Of a stretch of 12,109 nucleotides of DNA, positions 1 to 7,472 are shown one piece after another (positions within the stretch are counted from its first letter, which is position 1; every line of letters begins with the position of its first letter). The notes under the pieces are model-generated. The model had not been told where the DNA came from and searched no databases. It saw nothing but the letters and a program-made list of their open reading frames with translations. The position numbers were made by a program, and so were the translations under genes. This DNA is from Veillonella sp. (GTDB lineage Bacteria > Bacillota_C > Negativicutes > Veillonellales > Veillonellaceae). Where the stretch lies: the NCBI GenBank assembly GCA_018367495.1, contig JAGZGB010000053.1:1-12109 (forward strand), written 5' to 3'.

Positions 1-854
<854 letters not shown>

Positions 855-860
855 TTATAG

Positions 861-888
861 TGTATATCGGAATTTATCGAATAGTCAA
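861..888 (-). promoter_or_regulatory. Candidate ilvC promoter
   Basis: On the minus strand TTGACT (883-888) is followed after 16 nt by TATACA (861-866), a fair sigma-70 type promoter about 85 nt ahead of ilvC. A second candidate lies closer to the gene in the same AT-rich gap: TTGTGA, 16 nt, then TATATT. Just before the ribosome site there is a 6-bp inverted repeat (ATATTC/GAATAT, 796-811). The 184-nt gap after the ABC gene, when the other ilv genes are nearly contiguous, supports separate control of ilvC. Which promoter is used cannot be decided from sequence. Confidence 0.45.
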
Positions 889-960
889 ATAGACTAATCT
901 ACAATTAAATTTGTACCCTTTTTGTATTAAAAAAAAATGAATACTCCGGAATCTTAGCTC

Positions 961-1746
961 TTATTTAACTATAACCCATGGACGATTTTTCTCCCATACA
1001 ACGGATACATCAATACCAAATACATCGCTTAGGATTTCATCTGTTAAAATATCCTTTTTCTTGCCTTTATACACAATAAGGCCATCTTTAATAATAGCTA
1101 CATGTGTAATACTGGGCATAATTTCTTCGATCTGATGAGAAACATAAATAAATGGCTTTTTCTCATCCCTCGCCATGCTCTCTACTGTTTTTAAAAATTG
1201 TTCACGAGCAGGCAAATCAAGACCTGAACAAGGCTCATCCAATATAAGTAAATCTGGATTTGCCATAATAGCACGAGCTAATAATACACGACGTTGTTCA
1301 CCAACGGACAAGATTGAGAATTTATGACCTTCCAAATAGGAAATTTTAAACTCTGCCATCAATTCAGCTGCCTTCTTACGTTGTTCATCTGTAACATCTT
1401 TATACACACCAATAGTATTAAATGCACCAGATAGAACAACATTCTCCACTAATTGTCGATCCAATGTAGATTGAAATTGACCTAATGTGGCACTTACAAA
1501 GCCTAGACGATTTTTAATCTTTACCCATGCATATTTACCAAATTCATGACCAAACACTCGCAATGAACCTGTTGTAGGAATTTGGTATGCCGGAATCATG
1601 CTGAGCATTGTCGATTTACCAGCTCCATTTAGGCCTAATAAAGCCCAATTTTCCCCTTCTTCAACATGCCAATGTATGCCTTTTAAAATTTCTCGGCCTT
1701 CACGACGAAACTTGACGTCTTCATAATGGAGTAATTCACTACTCAC
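961..1746 (-). CDS. Solo ABC transporter ATP-binding protein inside the ilv operon
   Basis: This 261-residue protein is a single ABC nucleotide-binding domain. Walker A is GLNGAGKST (38-46), the signature is LSVGEQ (146-151), Walker B with the catalytic Glu is LLILDEP (165-171), the D-loop is SGLD, and the switch His is in VSHQ (H204). No membrane segment is visible and no permease or binding-protein gene is adjacent. It resembles the YlmA/ModF-like group of stand-alone ATPases, so it may serve a distant permease or have a non-transport role; the substrate is unknown. The start is GTG at 1744-1746, with AGGAGA about 8 nt upstream that overlaps the stop codon of ilvN; only 11 nt separate the genes, so the two are almost certainly co-transcribed. 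The frame choice is firm; function beyond ATP binding and hydrolysis is not. Confidence 0.9.
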   Translation of the reverse strand: MSSELLHYEDVKFRREGREILKGIHWHVEEGENWALLGLNGAGKSTMLSMIPAYQIPTTGSLRVFGHEFGKYAWVKIKNRLGFVSATLGQFQSTLDRQLVENVVLSGAFNTIGVYKDVTDEQRKKAAELMAEFKISYLEGHKFSILSVGEQRRVLLARAIMANPDLLILDEPCSGLDLPAREQFLKTVESMARDEKKPFIYVSHQIEEIMPSITHVAIIKDGLIVYKGKKKDILTDEILSDVFGIDVSVVWEKNRPWVIVK

Positions 1747-1757
1747 ACAATCATCTC

Positions 1758-2246
1758 CTAAATTTTTTCACCACGGCTCATTGCTGTAATGCCAGTTTTG
1801 GCAATTTCAAGGACACCATAAGTTTCCATAATTTGAATGAAGCCGCGCAATTTTTCTACGCTACCAATGACTTCAATAATCATAGAAGTAGGAGAAATAT
1901 CGAGCACATTGCCACGATATACATCGGCAATTTGTACAATTTGAGATCGTGTTGCAGCAGTTGCTTTTACCTTAATAAGCATTAACTCTCGGCATACTAC
2001 ATCATGATTTTCAAAAACTTTAACTTTAACAACATCAATGAGCTTGTAAATTTGTTTTTGAATTTGGTCTAAGATGCGATCATCCGCCTCAACAGTGAGG
2101 GTAATACGAGCATAGCCTGGTGTATTTGTAATACCAGATGTCATCTTTGTAACATTAAAACCACGACGGTTAAAGAGTGCCAATATACGTGCACCAATGC
2201 CTGCTGTATTTTTTGCAATTACTAAGACTTGATGTTCTCTCGCCAT
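1758..2246 (-). CDS. ilvN: Acetolactate synthase small (regulatory) subunit
   Basis: This 162-residue protein is the regulatory partner of IlvB; it stimulates the catalytic subunit and in this family carries the valine feedback site. The N-terminal ACT domain (about residues 5-78) contains the effector-site pattern NTAGIGARILALFNRRGFN, which keeps the Asn, Gly and second Asn whose changes give valine resistance in E. coli IlvH, so feedback control is probably intact. The C-terminal domain (about 85-160) ends in the conserved MSRGEK motif. Length is usual for the IlvH/IlvN family. The ATG (2244-2246) overlaps the ilvB stop by one base (TAATG), and AGGGG lies just upstream inside ilvB, so translation is probably coupled and keeps subunit ratios matched. 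Symbols ilvN and ilvH are both used for such genes. Confidence 0.96.
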   Translation of the reverse strand: MAREHQVLVIAKNTAGIGARILALFNRRGFNVTKMTSGITNTPGYARITLTVEADDRILDQIQKQIYKLIDVVKVKVFENHDVVCRELMLIKVKATAATRSQIVQIADVYRGNVLDISPTSMIIEVIGSVEKLRGFIQIMETYGVLEIAKTGITAMSRGEKI

Positions 2247-3955
2247 TATAGCACCCCTTTCTTACCCATCATACCGCTTACAGTACCGCCAGCCGGAATC
2301 ATTGGCAATACATTATCTTCTCTTGCTACACGACAATCCAAGATGATACTTTCATCAGACGTAATGAAAGATTTAAATTCTTTATTGAAATCCTCTACAT
2401 TGTCGATACGAGCGGCTTTCAAATCAAAGGCATCTGCCAATTTCAAGAAGTCTGGACTCGCTTCCAAATCTACATAGGAATAACGGCGATCATTAAAGAT
2501 TTGTTGCCATTGACGAACCATGCCAAGGTAACCATTATTAATGATAACAATCTTAATTGGTAAATTATATTGGCGAACCATCATAAGCTCTTCAAAGGTC
2601 ATTTGGAATCCACCATCACCAACAACAAGGATAACTTGTTTATGAGGTGCCCCCACTTGAGCCCCAATGGCTGCTGGCAAACCATAGCCCATGGTACCCG
2701 CACCACCAGATGTAACAATGGTATGAGGTTTTTTATGAGTTAAGAATTGAGCTGCCCACATTTGATGTTGGCCTACGTCAGTTACGATAACTGCATCCTC
2801 TTTAGCAATCTTGTTAAGTTCAGATAATACGTATTGTGGATGTAATACACCATCTTTAGATTCAGGAATTACCATAGGATATTCCTCTTGCCATTCACGA
2901 ATTTGTGCAATCCACGCTTCATGAGTTGTAGGCTCCACAAGTGCATTGAGTTCCGTTAAAACTCGCTTCAAATCACCTACGATTGGCACATTAATAGTAA
3001 CGTTTTTATCAATTTCAGCTGGGTCGATATCGATATGAATGATTTTAGCTTTTTTACAGAAGAAATCTGGATGTCCTGTAATGCGGTCGTGGAAACGAAT
3101 ACCTGCAGCAATAACTAGATCTGCTTCTTCTGTACAGTTATTAGCCGCTACAGATCCATGCATACCGACCATACCAAGAGCCAACTCATGATTACCTGGG
3201 AAGCCACCTAAACCTACCAATGTATTAGTTACAGGAATTTGAGCCTTTTCTGCTAATTCCTTTAACTCATCCATAGCTCCAGATTTCAATACACCAGCAC
3301 CGGCAATAATAAGCGGACGCTTCGCATTTTTAATCAATGTAGCCGCTTTCTTAATTTGACCTTGATGACCTTTATATGTTGGATCATACCCTTCAAGGTG
3401 AATAGGTACTTCGTACAATTTATTGTATTCTGCCATGGATATTTTTTCTGTTTGAATATCCTTTGGAATATCAATGAGAACAGGACCTGGACGTCCTGTA
3501 CCAGCAATAAAATATGCTTCTTTAATGATGCGAGGTAAATCTCGAATATCTTGAACAAGGTAGTTATGTTTTGTAATCGGCATGGTAATACCTTGGATAT
3601 CTGCTTCTTGGAAGGAGTCCTTACCAATAAGAGCTCTACCTACCTGACCAGTAATCGCCACCATAGGTACCGAATCCATATAAGCAGTCATGATTCCGGT
3701 TACAAGATTGGTTGCACCAGGACCAGAGGTAGCAAGACATACGCCTACTTTACCAGATACGCGTGCATAACCATCCGCTGCATGTGCTGCACCTTGTTCA
3801 TGACGAACAAAATAATGTTTAATTTCAGGGAAGCTATAAATTTCATCATAAATTGGAATTACCGCACCACCTGGATAACCAAACATGTCAGTTACACCTA
3901 GGCGATGCAATGTTTCAAGGACAATGCGTGCCCCATTGATTGTTTCTGCGCTCAT
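2246..3955 (-). CDS. ilvB: Acetolactate synthase large (catalytic) subunit
   Basis: The 569-residue thiamine-diphosphate enzyme condenses pyruvate with pyruvate or 2-oxobutyrate to give acetolactate or acetohydroxybutyrate, the committed step. The order is the usual one: an N-terminal pyrimidine-binding domain with FGYPGGAV (25-32) and the catalytic Glu in RHEQGAAHAADGYAR (E53), a central FAD-type domain (about 195-345), and a C-terminal diphosphate domain with the Mg/ThDP motif starting at GDGG (446-449) and closing at NN (473-474). RQWQ (481-484) contains the Trp known from herbicide-sensitive AHAS enzymes. Together with a true IlvN partner, this marks it as an anabolic AHAS rather than a catabolic AlsS. 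The ATG at 3953-3955 has AAAGGG 5-6 nt upstream. It starts 18 nt after the ilvA stop. Confidence 0.97.
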   Translation of the reverse strand: MSAETINGARIVLETLHRLGVTDMFGYPGGAVIPIYDEIYSFPEIKHYFVRHEQGAAHAADGYARVSGKVGVCLATSGPGATNLVTGIMTAYMDSVPMVAITGQVGRALIGKDSFQEADIQGITMPITKHNYLVQDIRDLPRIIKEAYFIAGTGRPGPVLIDIPKDIQTEKISMAEYNKLYEVPIHLEGYDPTYKGHQGQIKKAATLIKNAKRPLIIAGAGVLKSGAMDELKELAEKAQIPVTNTLVGLGGFPGNHELALGMVGMHGSVAANNCTEEADLVIAAGIRFHDRITGHPDFFCKKAKIIHIDIDPAEIDKNVTINVPIVGDLKRVLTELNALVEPTTHEAWIAQIREWQEEYPMVIPESKDGVLHPQYVLSELNKIAKEDAVIVTDVGQHQMWAAQFLTHKKPHTIVTSGGAGTMGYGLPAAIGAQVGAPHKQVILVVGDGGFQMTFEELMMVRQYNLPIKIVIINNGYLGMVRQWQQIFNDRRYSYVDLEASPDFLKLADAFDLKAARIDNVEDFNKEFKSFITSDESIILDCRVAREDNVLPMIPAGGTVSGMMGKKGVL

Positions 3956-3973
3956 AGGAACCCTTTCAACCAG

Positions 3974-5197
3974 CTATTCAGATAAAATCTCGCTGGAATT
4001 TAATCGTTTAATACTGTAACCATTATTTTTGAAAGTATCAATAATGTGTTGAATGTGTTCTTCACCATTTGTTTCTACCGTAACTTGTAATTCCACTTCG
4101 TGGAAACGGTCAAGATTTTTAAACTGATTATGATCGAGTTTAATAACATTTGCATCTGCATCTGCAAGCATTTGAGATACGGCAACCAATTGACCTGGTT
4201 TATCTGGAAGATTAACAGAGAACGTAAAGATACGACCACGCAATACTAGGCCTTTATTGATCATAGAAGAAATAGTAAGTACGTCGATATTACCACCACT
4301 GACAATAGCTACTGCCTTTTTACCTTTGCAGTCTAATTTTTTTAGACCCGCCAATGGTAAAATACCCGAGTTTTCTGCCACTAACTTATGTTTTTCTACA
4401 AGCAATAAAAATGCTTCCATCAACTCATAGTCAGAGACAGTAATAATTTCATCTACATATTTCTTAATATATTCTAATGTAGTTTCACCAATTTGACGTA
4501 CAGCTGTACCATCTGCGATAGTTGCTACTTCGCCCAATGGTACAGGATGATCTGCTTTTAATGCAGCTAATGCACTGGCTGCGCCTTCTGGTTCTACACC
4601 AATAATCTTGATACTAGGATTTTTTAATTTTGCAGCCGCTGCGATACCAGAAACAATACCGCCACCACCAACAGGAACTAACAATACGTCCGCATCAGGT
4701 AATTCCTCAAGAACCTCTAATGCAATTGTACCTTGCCCTTCGATGACATCTTCATCATCGAAAGGATGTACAAATACATAACCGTGTTCTTGTTGGAGCT
4801 CCATTGCTTTTTGGTAAGCTTCATCATAAATCTCACCAGATAAAACAACTTCTGCACCATATTGTTTTGTAGCATTCACCTTGATGAGAGGCGTATGTTT
4901 TGGCATAACAATAGTCGCTTTAATGCCTAAACGTTTTGCAGCAAGAGCTACACCTTGCGCATGGTTACCGGCAGATGCGGCGATAACACCGCGTGCCTTT
5001 TCTTCTTCTGTTAATTTTGCAATTTTATTATAGGCACCACGAACCTTAAAGGAACCTGTTATTTGCAAGTTTTCTGGCTTGATATATACATCATTGCCAC
5101 ATTCATCAGAGAACACATCACTGTGAAGCAATTTTGTTTTTACAGTAATTGTGCTAAGTCTCTCACGAGCCTCCATAAAATCATACAACTTATGCAT
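3974..5197 (-). CDS. ilvA: Threonine ammonia-lyase (medium form, one C-terminal ACT domain)
   Basis: IlvA is the PLP enzyme that deaminates threonine to 2-oxobutyrate, the entry to isoleucine. Seen in sequence, numbering from the chosen start: the PLP lysine in GSFKVRGAYNK (K51), SAGNHAQG (75-82), the phosphate-binding glycine loop VGGGGIVSG (about 176-184) and SGGN (about 300). A single ACT-like domain follows from about 320 to 400. At 407 residues this is the medium form, between short TdcB and long two-ACT IlvA. An ATG three codons upstream (5204-5206) lies directly against the AGGAG ribosome site with no spacer, whereas the ATG at 5195-5197 (MHKLYDF) is 9 nt from GGAG, so I chose the latter. 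The gene lies 33 nt after ilvD, in the same operon as ilvBN, which argues for a biosynthetic rather than catabolic role. Confidence 0.95.
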   Translation of the reverse strand: MHKLYDFMEARERLSTITVKTKLLHSDVFSDECGNDVYIKPENLQITGSFKVRGAYNKIAKLTEEEKARGVIAASAGNHAQGVALAAKRLGIKATIVMPKHTPLIKVNATKQYGAEVVLSGEIYDEAYQKAMELQQEHGYVFVHPFDDEDVIEGQGTIALEVLEELPDADVLLVPVGGGGIVSGIAAAAKLKNPSIKIIGVEPEGAASALAALKADHPVPLGEVATIADGTAVRQIGETTLEYIKKYVDEIITVSDYELMEAFLLLVEKHKLVAENSGILPLAGLKKLDCKGKKAVAIVSGGNIDVLTISSMINKGLVLRGRIFTFSVNLPDKPGQLVAVSQMLADADANVIKLDHNQFKNLDRFHEVELQVTVETNGEEHIQHIIDTFKNNGYSIKRLNSSEILSE

Positions 5198-5239
5198 GTG
5201 AACCATCTCCTATTGATAGTATTAAATTAAAGTCTAATA

Positions 5240-6910
5240 TTAGTCTTCCAATACTTCAATAGCACCTTGTGCTGCAGAGGATACGTGAAGAGCGTATTTT
5301 TTAAGGTATCCAGTTACATTGGATTTGAATGGTTTCAAAGCTGCTTTACGACGAGCGATTTCTTCGTCAGATACAGCTAATTCTAATTTGCCGTTTGGAA
5401 TATCGATGTTGATAATATCTCCATCTTCAACAATAGCAATTGTGCCACCAGCAGCTGCTTCTGGAGATACGTGACCAATGGATGCACCACGAGTAGCACC
5501 AGAGAAACGACCGTCAGTCAATAATGCTACGTCTTTATCAAGACCCATACCTGCGATCATAGATGTTGGTGTCAACATTTCGCGCATGCCAGGACCACCT
5601 TTAGGGCCTTCGTAACGGATAACTACAACATCACCTTTTACGATTTTACCGCCTGTAATAGCTTCAACAGCTTCTTCTTCGCTATTAAATACTTTTGCTG
5701 GGCCAGAGTGAACAAGCATATCATCATCTACGGCACCGGCTTTTACTACGGAACCGTCTACAGCAAGGTTACCTTTAAGAACAGCGATACCACCTGTTTC
5801 ATGAACAGGATTATTCCAAGGGTGAATAACATCTTCATCAGTTACATGAGCTACCGCTGCAATTTCGCCTTGAGTTTTAAGCGCTACAGTTTTGCAATCT
5901 GTATGCAAACGACCATTTTCAGCTAAACGTTTTAACACAGCAGATACGCCACCAGCAGCATACAAGTCTTCGATGAAGTATTTGCCAGATGGGGAAAGTT
6001 TAGATAATTGAGGTGTGTTTTGTGCAATGCGATCGAAATCGTCCAAGGACAATGGTACACCTGCTTCGTGAGCGATAGCTGGCAAATGGAGTGCTGTATT
6101 GGAAGAACCACCCAAAGCCATATCTAGAGCTACTGCATTTTCAAAAGCTTCGCGAGTCATAATGTCTTTCGGACGAAGATTTGCTTTTAGTACCTCTACA
6201 GCTTGCATACCAGCCAACTTAGCAAGACGCAAACGTTCAGAGTATACAGCAGGGATAGTACCGTTACCAGGAAGGCCCATACCAAGAGCTTCTGTTAAGC
6301 AGTTCATTGTATTAGCTGTGTACATACCGGAGCAAGAACCACATGTAGGGCATGCAGTATTTTCAATTTCCGCTAATTCTGCATCGCCCATTTCACCAGT
6401 TTGATGTTTACCTACAGCTTCGAATACATCGGATAAACCGATTTTTTTACCATTATGTACGCCTGCAAGCATAGCACCACCAGACACGAATACAGATGGA
6501 ATGTTTAGACGAGCCGCAGCAATCAACATACCAGGTACTACTTTATCGCAGTTTGGAATGAATACCATAGCATCAAATGGTGTTGCCATAGCTGTTGCTT
6601 CGATAGAGTCAGCAATAATATTACGTGTTACCAAGGAGTATTTCATACCAATATGGTTCATAGCCAAGCCATCGCAAATACCGATTGTATTGAACTCGAT
6701 TGGTACACCACCTGCGTTGCGAATGCCGTCTTTTACGGCTTGTACAATATTTTTCAAGCCCACGTGACCAGGGATAATTTCGTTGAAGGAGTTTGCAATA
6801 CCAATGACTGGTCTGCCCATTTCTTCATCAACAAAACCTAGAGCTTTTAGCAAAGATCTGTGTGGTGCACGTGCTACGCCTGTTTTTAAATTGTCACTTC
6901 TACAACTCAT
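5240..6910 (-). CDS. ilvD: Dihydroxy-acid dehydratase
   Basis: IlvD removes water from dihydroxyisovalerate and dihydroxymethylvalerate to give the 2-oxo acids of valine and isoleucine, using an iron-sulfur cluster. The chosen start (ATG 6908-6910, protein [11 protein letters not shown]) has GAGGAG about 8 nt upstream and gives 556 residues, the normal length. The frame extends 16 codons further only to a TTG without a ribosome site. Visible motifs are [10 protein letters not shown] (41-50), NCDKVVPGM (C121), [18 protein letters not shown] (C187, C190, C193) and GRFSGATRG near the C-terminus, with the serine proposed as the general base. The position that carries the first cysteine ligand in oxygen-stable [2Fe-2S] dehydratases has no Cys here, so I infer an oxygen-labile [4Fe-4S] enzyme of the E. 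coli type, suited to an anaerobe. It is the first enzyme gene after the attenuator. Confidence 0.97.
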   Translation of the reverse strand: MSCRSDNLKTGVARAPHRSLLKALGFVDEEMGRPVIGIANSFNEIIPGHVGLKNIVQAVKDGIRNAGGVPIEFNTIGICDGLAMNHIGMKYSLVTRNIIADSIEATAMATPFDAMVFIPNCDKVVPGMLIAAARLNIPSVFVSGGAMLAGVHNGKKIGLSDVFEAVGKHQTGEMGDAELAEIENTACPTCGSCSGMYTANTMNCLTEALGMGLPGNGTIPAVYSERLRLAKLAGMQAVEVLKANLRPKDIMTREAFENAVALDMALGGSSNTALHLPAIAHEAGVPLSLDDFDRIAQNTPQLSKLSPSGKYFIEDLYAAGGVSAVLKRLAENGRLHTDCKTVALKTQGEIAAVAHVTDEDVIHPWNNPVHETGGIAVLKGNLAVDGSVVKAGAVDDDMLVHSGPAKVFNSEEEAVEAITGGKIVKGDVVVIRYEGPKGGPGMREMLTPTSMIAGMGLDKDVALLTDGRFSGATRGASIGHVSPEAAAGGTIAIVEDGDIINIDIPNGKLELAVSDEEIARRKAALKPFKSNVTGYLKKYALHVSSAAQGAIEVLED

Positions 6911-6964
6911 GTTAATCTCCTCACTTTTCTTGAAAGCATCCACTTGGATACCTTTCAACTGAAT

Positions 6965-6993
6965 AAAAAAAGACGATTCTTATGAATCGTCTT
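6965..6993 (-). terminator. Intrinsic terminator in the ilvD leader (attenuator)
   Basis: On the minus strand AAGACGATTC (6984-6993), loop ATAA and GAATCGTCTT (6970-6979) form a perfect 10-bp stem. It is followed by a run of U residues (U7 counting the two at the stem end). The hairpin stands 55 nt before the ilvD ATG and about 110 nt after the stop of the BCAA-rich leader frame. No gene ends between them, so it cannot be an ordinary gene-end terminator; it must act, if active, on transcription entering ilvD. This is the terminator of a transcription attenuator. Confidence 0.88.
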
Positions 6994-7016
6994 AAAAGTT
7001 TACCAATGATATTCCT

Positions 7017-7087
7017 TTTGTTTACAGAATTCCTATATACATAAATGACCTATGTATCCCTTGGAATAAATACACATAAGAAACAAA
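7017..7087 (-). other. Leader RNA hairpin between leader peptide and attenuator terminator
   Basis: The transcribed minus strand can fold into an interrupted stem: UUUGUUU (7081-7087) with AAACAAA (7017-7023), then AUUCC (7063-7067) with GGAAU (7029-7033), then AUACAUA (7051-7057) with UAUGUAU (7037-7043). All three helices are perfect but A/U rich. The base helix shares two bases with the proposed antiterminator strand (7075-7082) and encloses the rest of it, so the two folds exclude each other. A role as pause or anti-antiterminator hairpin is inference from this geometry. Confidence 0.45.
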
Positions 7088-7102
7088 CTGTATAGTCAAA
7101 TC

Positions 7103-7234
7103 TTATTGATTGTATATTAAACCATTCGTGGAACTTCTAAGACAAAAACGTGTTAAGTTGTTGTTCATAATTCGAATGTCTTTAATAATCACGACGAGCG
7201 CGATAATCAACAAGCTAATGACTAAACCCAACAT
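7103..7234 (-). CDS. ilvL: ilv operon leader peptide (attenuator peptide)
   Basis: A 43-codon frame starts at ATG 7232-7234 with an excellent AGGAGG site 5 nt upstream and stops at TAA 7103-7105. Its beginning, LGLVISLLIIALVVII, followed by KDIRI, has 15 Leu/Ile/Val codons in residues 2-22 (7 Ile, 5 Leu, 3 Val). This resembles the known E. coli IlvL core RVISLVVISVVVIII in both composition and rhythm. Downstream lies a perfect intrinsic terminator and then ilvD, so starvation for any branched-chain amino acid would stall a ribosome here and could prevent termination. The peptide's 20-odd C-terminal residues (rich in Asn, Arg and Ser) are not informative. The alternative is a small one-helix membrane protein, since the run is also hydrophobic, but the terminator and the operon identity favour a leader. 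The gene symbol is assigned by function, not by alignment. Confidence 0.78.
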   Translation of the reverse strand: MLGLVISLLIIALVVIIKDIRIMNNNLTRFCLRSSTNGLIYNQ

Positions 7235-7384
7235 GTTTCCTCCTAAAGTAATCTGTAATCATAAAATAATAATAACACTTTATATAATGTCATGCAATAA
7301 ACATTCTATAGATTTATTATATAAATTTTTAAAGTTTACCATATATAAAAACTATAGCAATAATAAATAATACACTACCTGTCT

Positions 7385-7413
7385 AATATACATAGAAAAT
7401 AAAACGATAACAA
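7385..7413 (-). promoter_or_regulatory. Candidate promoter of the ilv leader-ilvD operon
   Basis: On the minus strand TTGTTA (7408-7413), a 17-nt spacer and TATATT (7385-7390) make a reasonable sigma-70 promoter. It lies just after the terminator of the upstream carrier gene and about 150 nt ahead of the leader peptide start. A perfect TATAAT also occurs nearer the leader (7316-7321) but lacks a recognisable -35. The 5' untranslated part up to 7235 is very AT rich and shows no other clear structure. Confidence 0.4.
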
Positions 7414-7436
7414 ACTAGTAAATAGGTAAAACAAAT

Positions 7437-7466
7437 AAAAAATCCCTCACTGCCGTGAGGGATTTT
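7437..7466 (-). terminator. Intrinsic terminator after the DASS carrier gene
   Basis: AAAATCCCTCAC (minus strand, 7455-7466), loop GGCA and GTGAGGGATTTT (7439-7450) form a perfect 12-bp stem that ends in a U6 run. It begins 6 nt after the carrier stop codon. It separates the carrier transcript from the ilv leader. Confidence 0.92.
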
Positions 7467-7472
7467 AAAACA

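Noticed and set aside
915..960. A possible terminator between the ABC gene and ilvC (TCCGGA followed by a T-run on the minus strand).
   Set aside because: The only perfect dyad is the 6-base TCCGGA with no loop; no stable hairpin forms ahead of the T-run.
2229..3901. Several 60-116-codon frames on the plus strand and one on the minus strand inside ilvB.
   Set aside because: They are shadows of the conserved ilvB frame, lack ribosome sites and show no recognisable domain.
6911..6958. A 16-residue N-terminal extension of IlvD from a TTG codon.
   Set aside because: The extension has no ribosome site, starts right after the attenuator U-run, and IlvD family length and GAGGAG both point to the ATG at 6908-6910.
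7110..7370. An 86-codon open frame on the plus strand across the ilv leader region.
   Set aside because: It lies antisense to the leader peptide, has no ribosome site ahead of its ATG, and its AT-driven composition (many Ile, Lys, Asn) fits non-coding DNA. The minus-strand leader with AGGAGG explains the region better.
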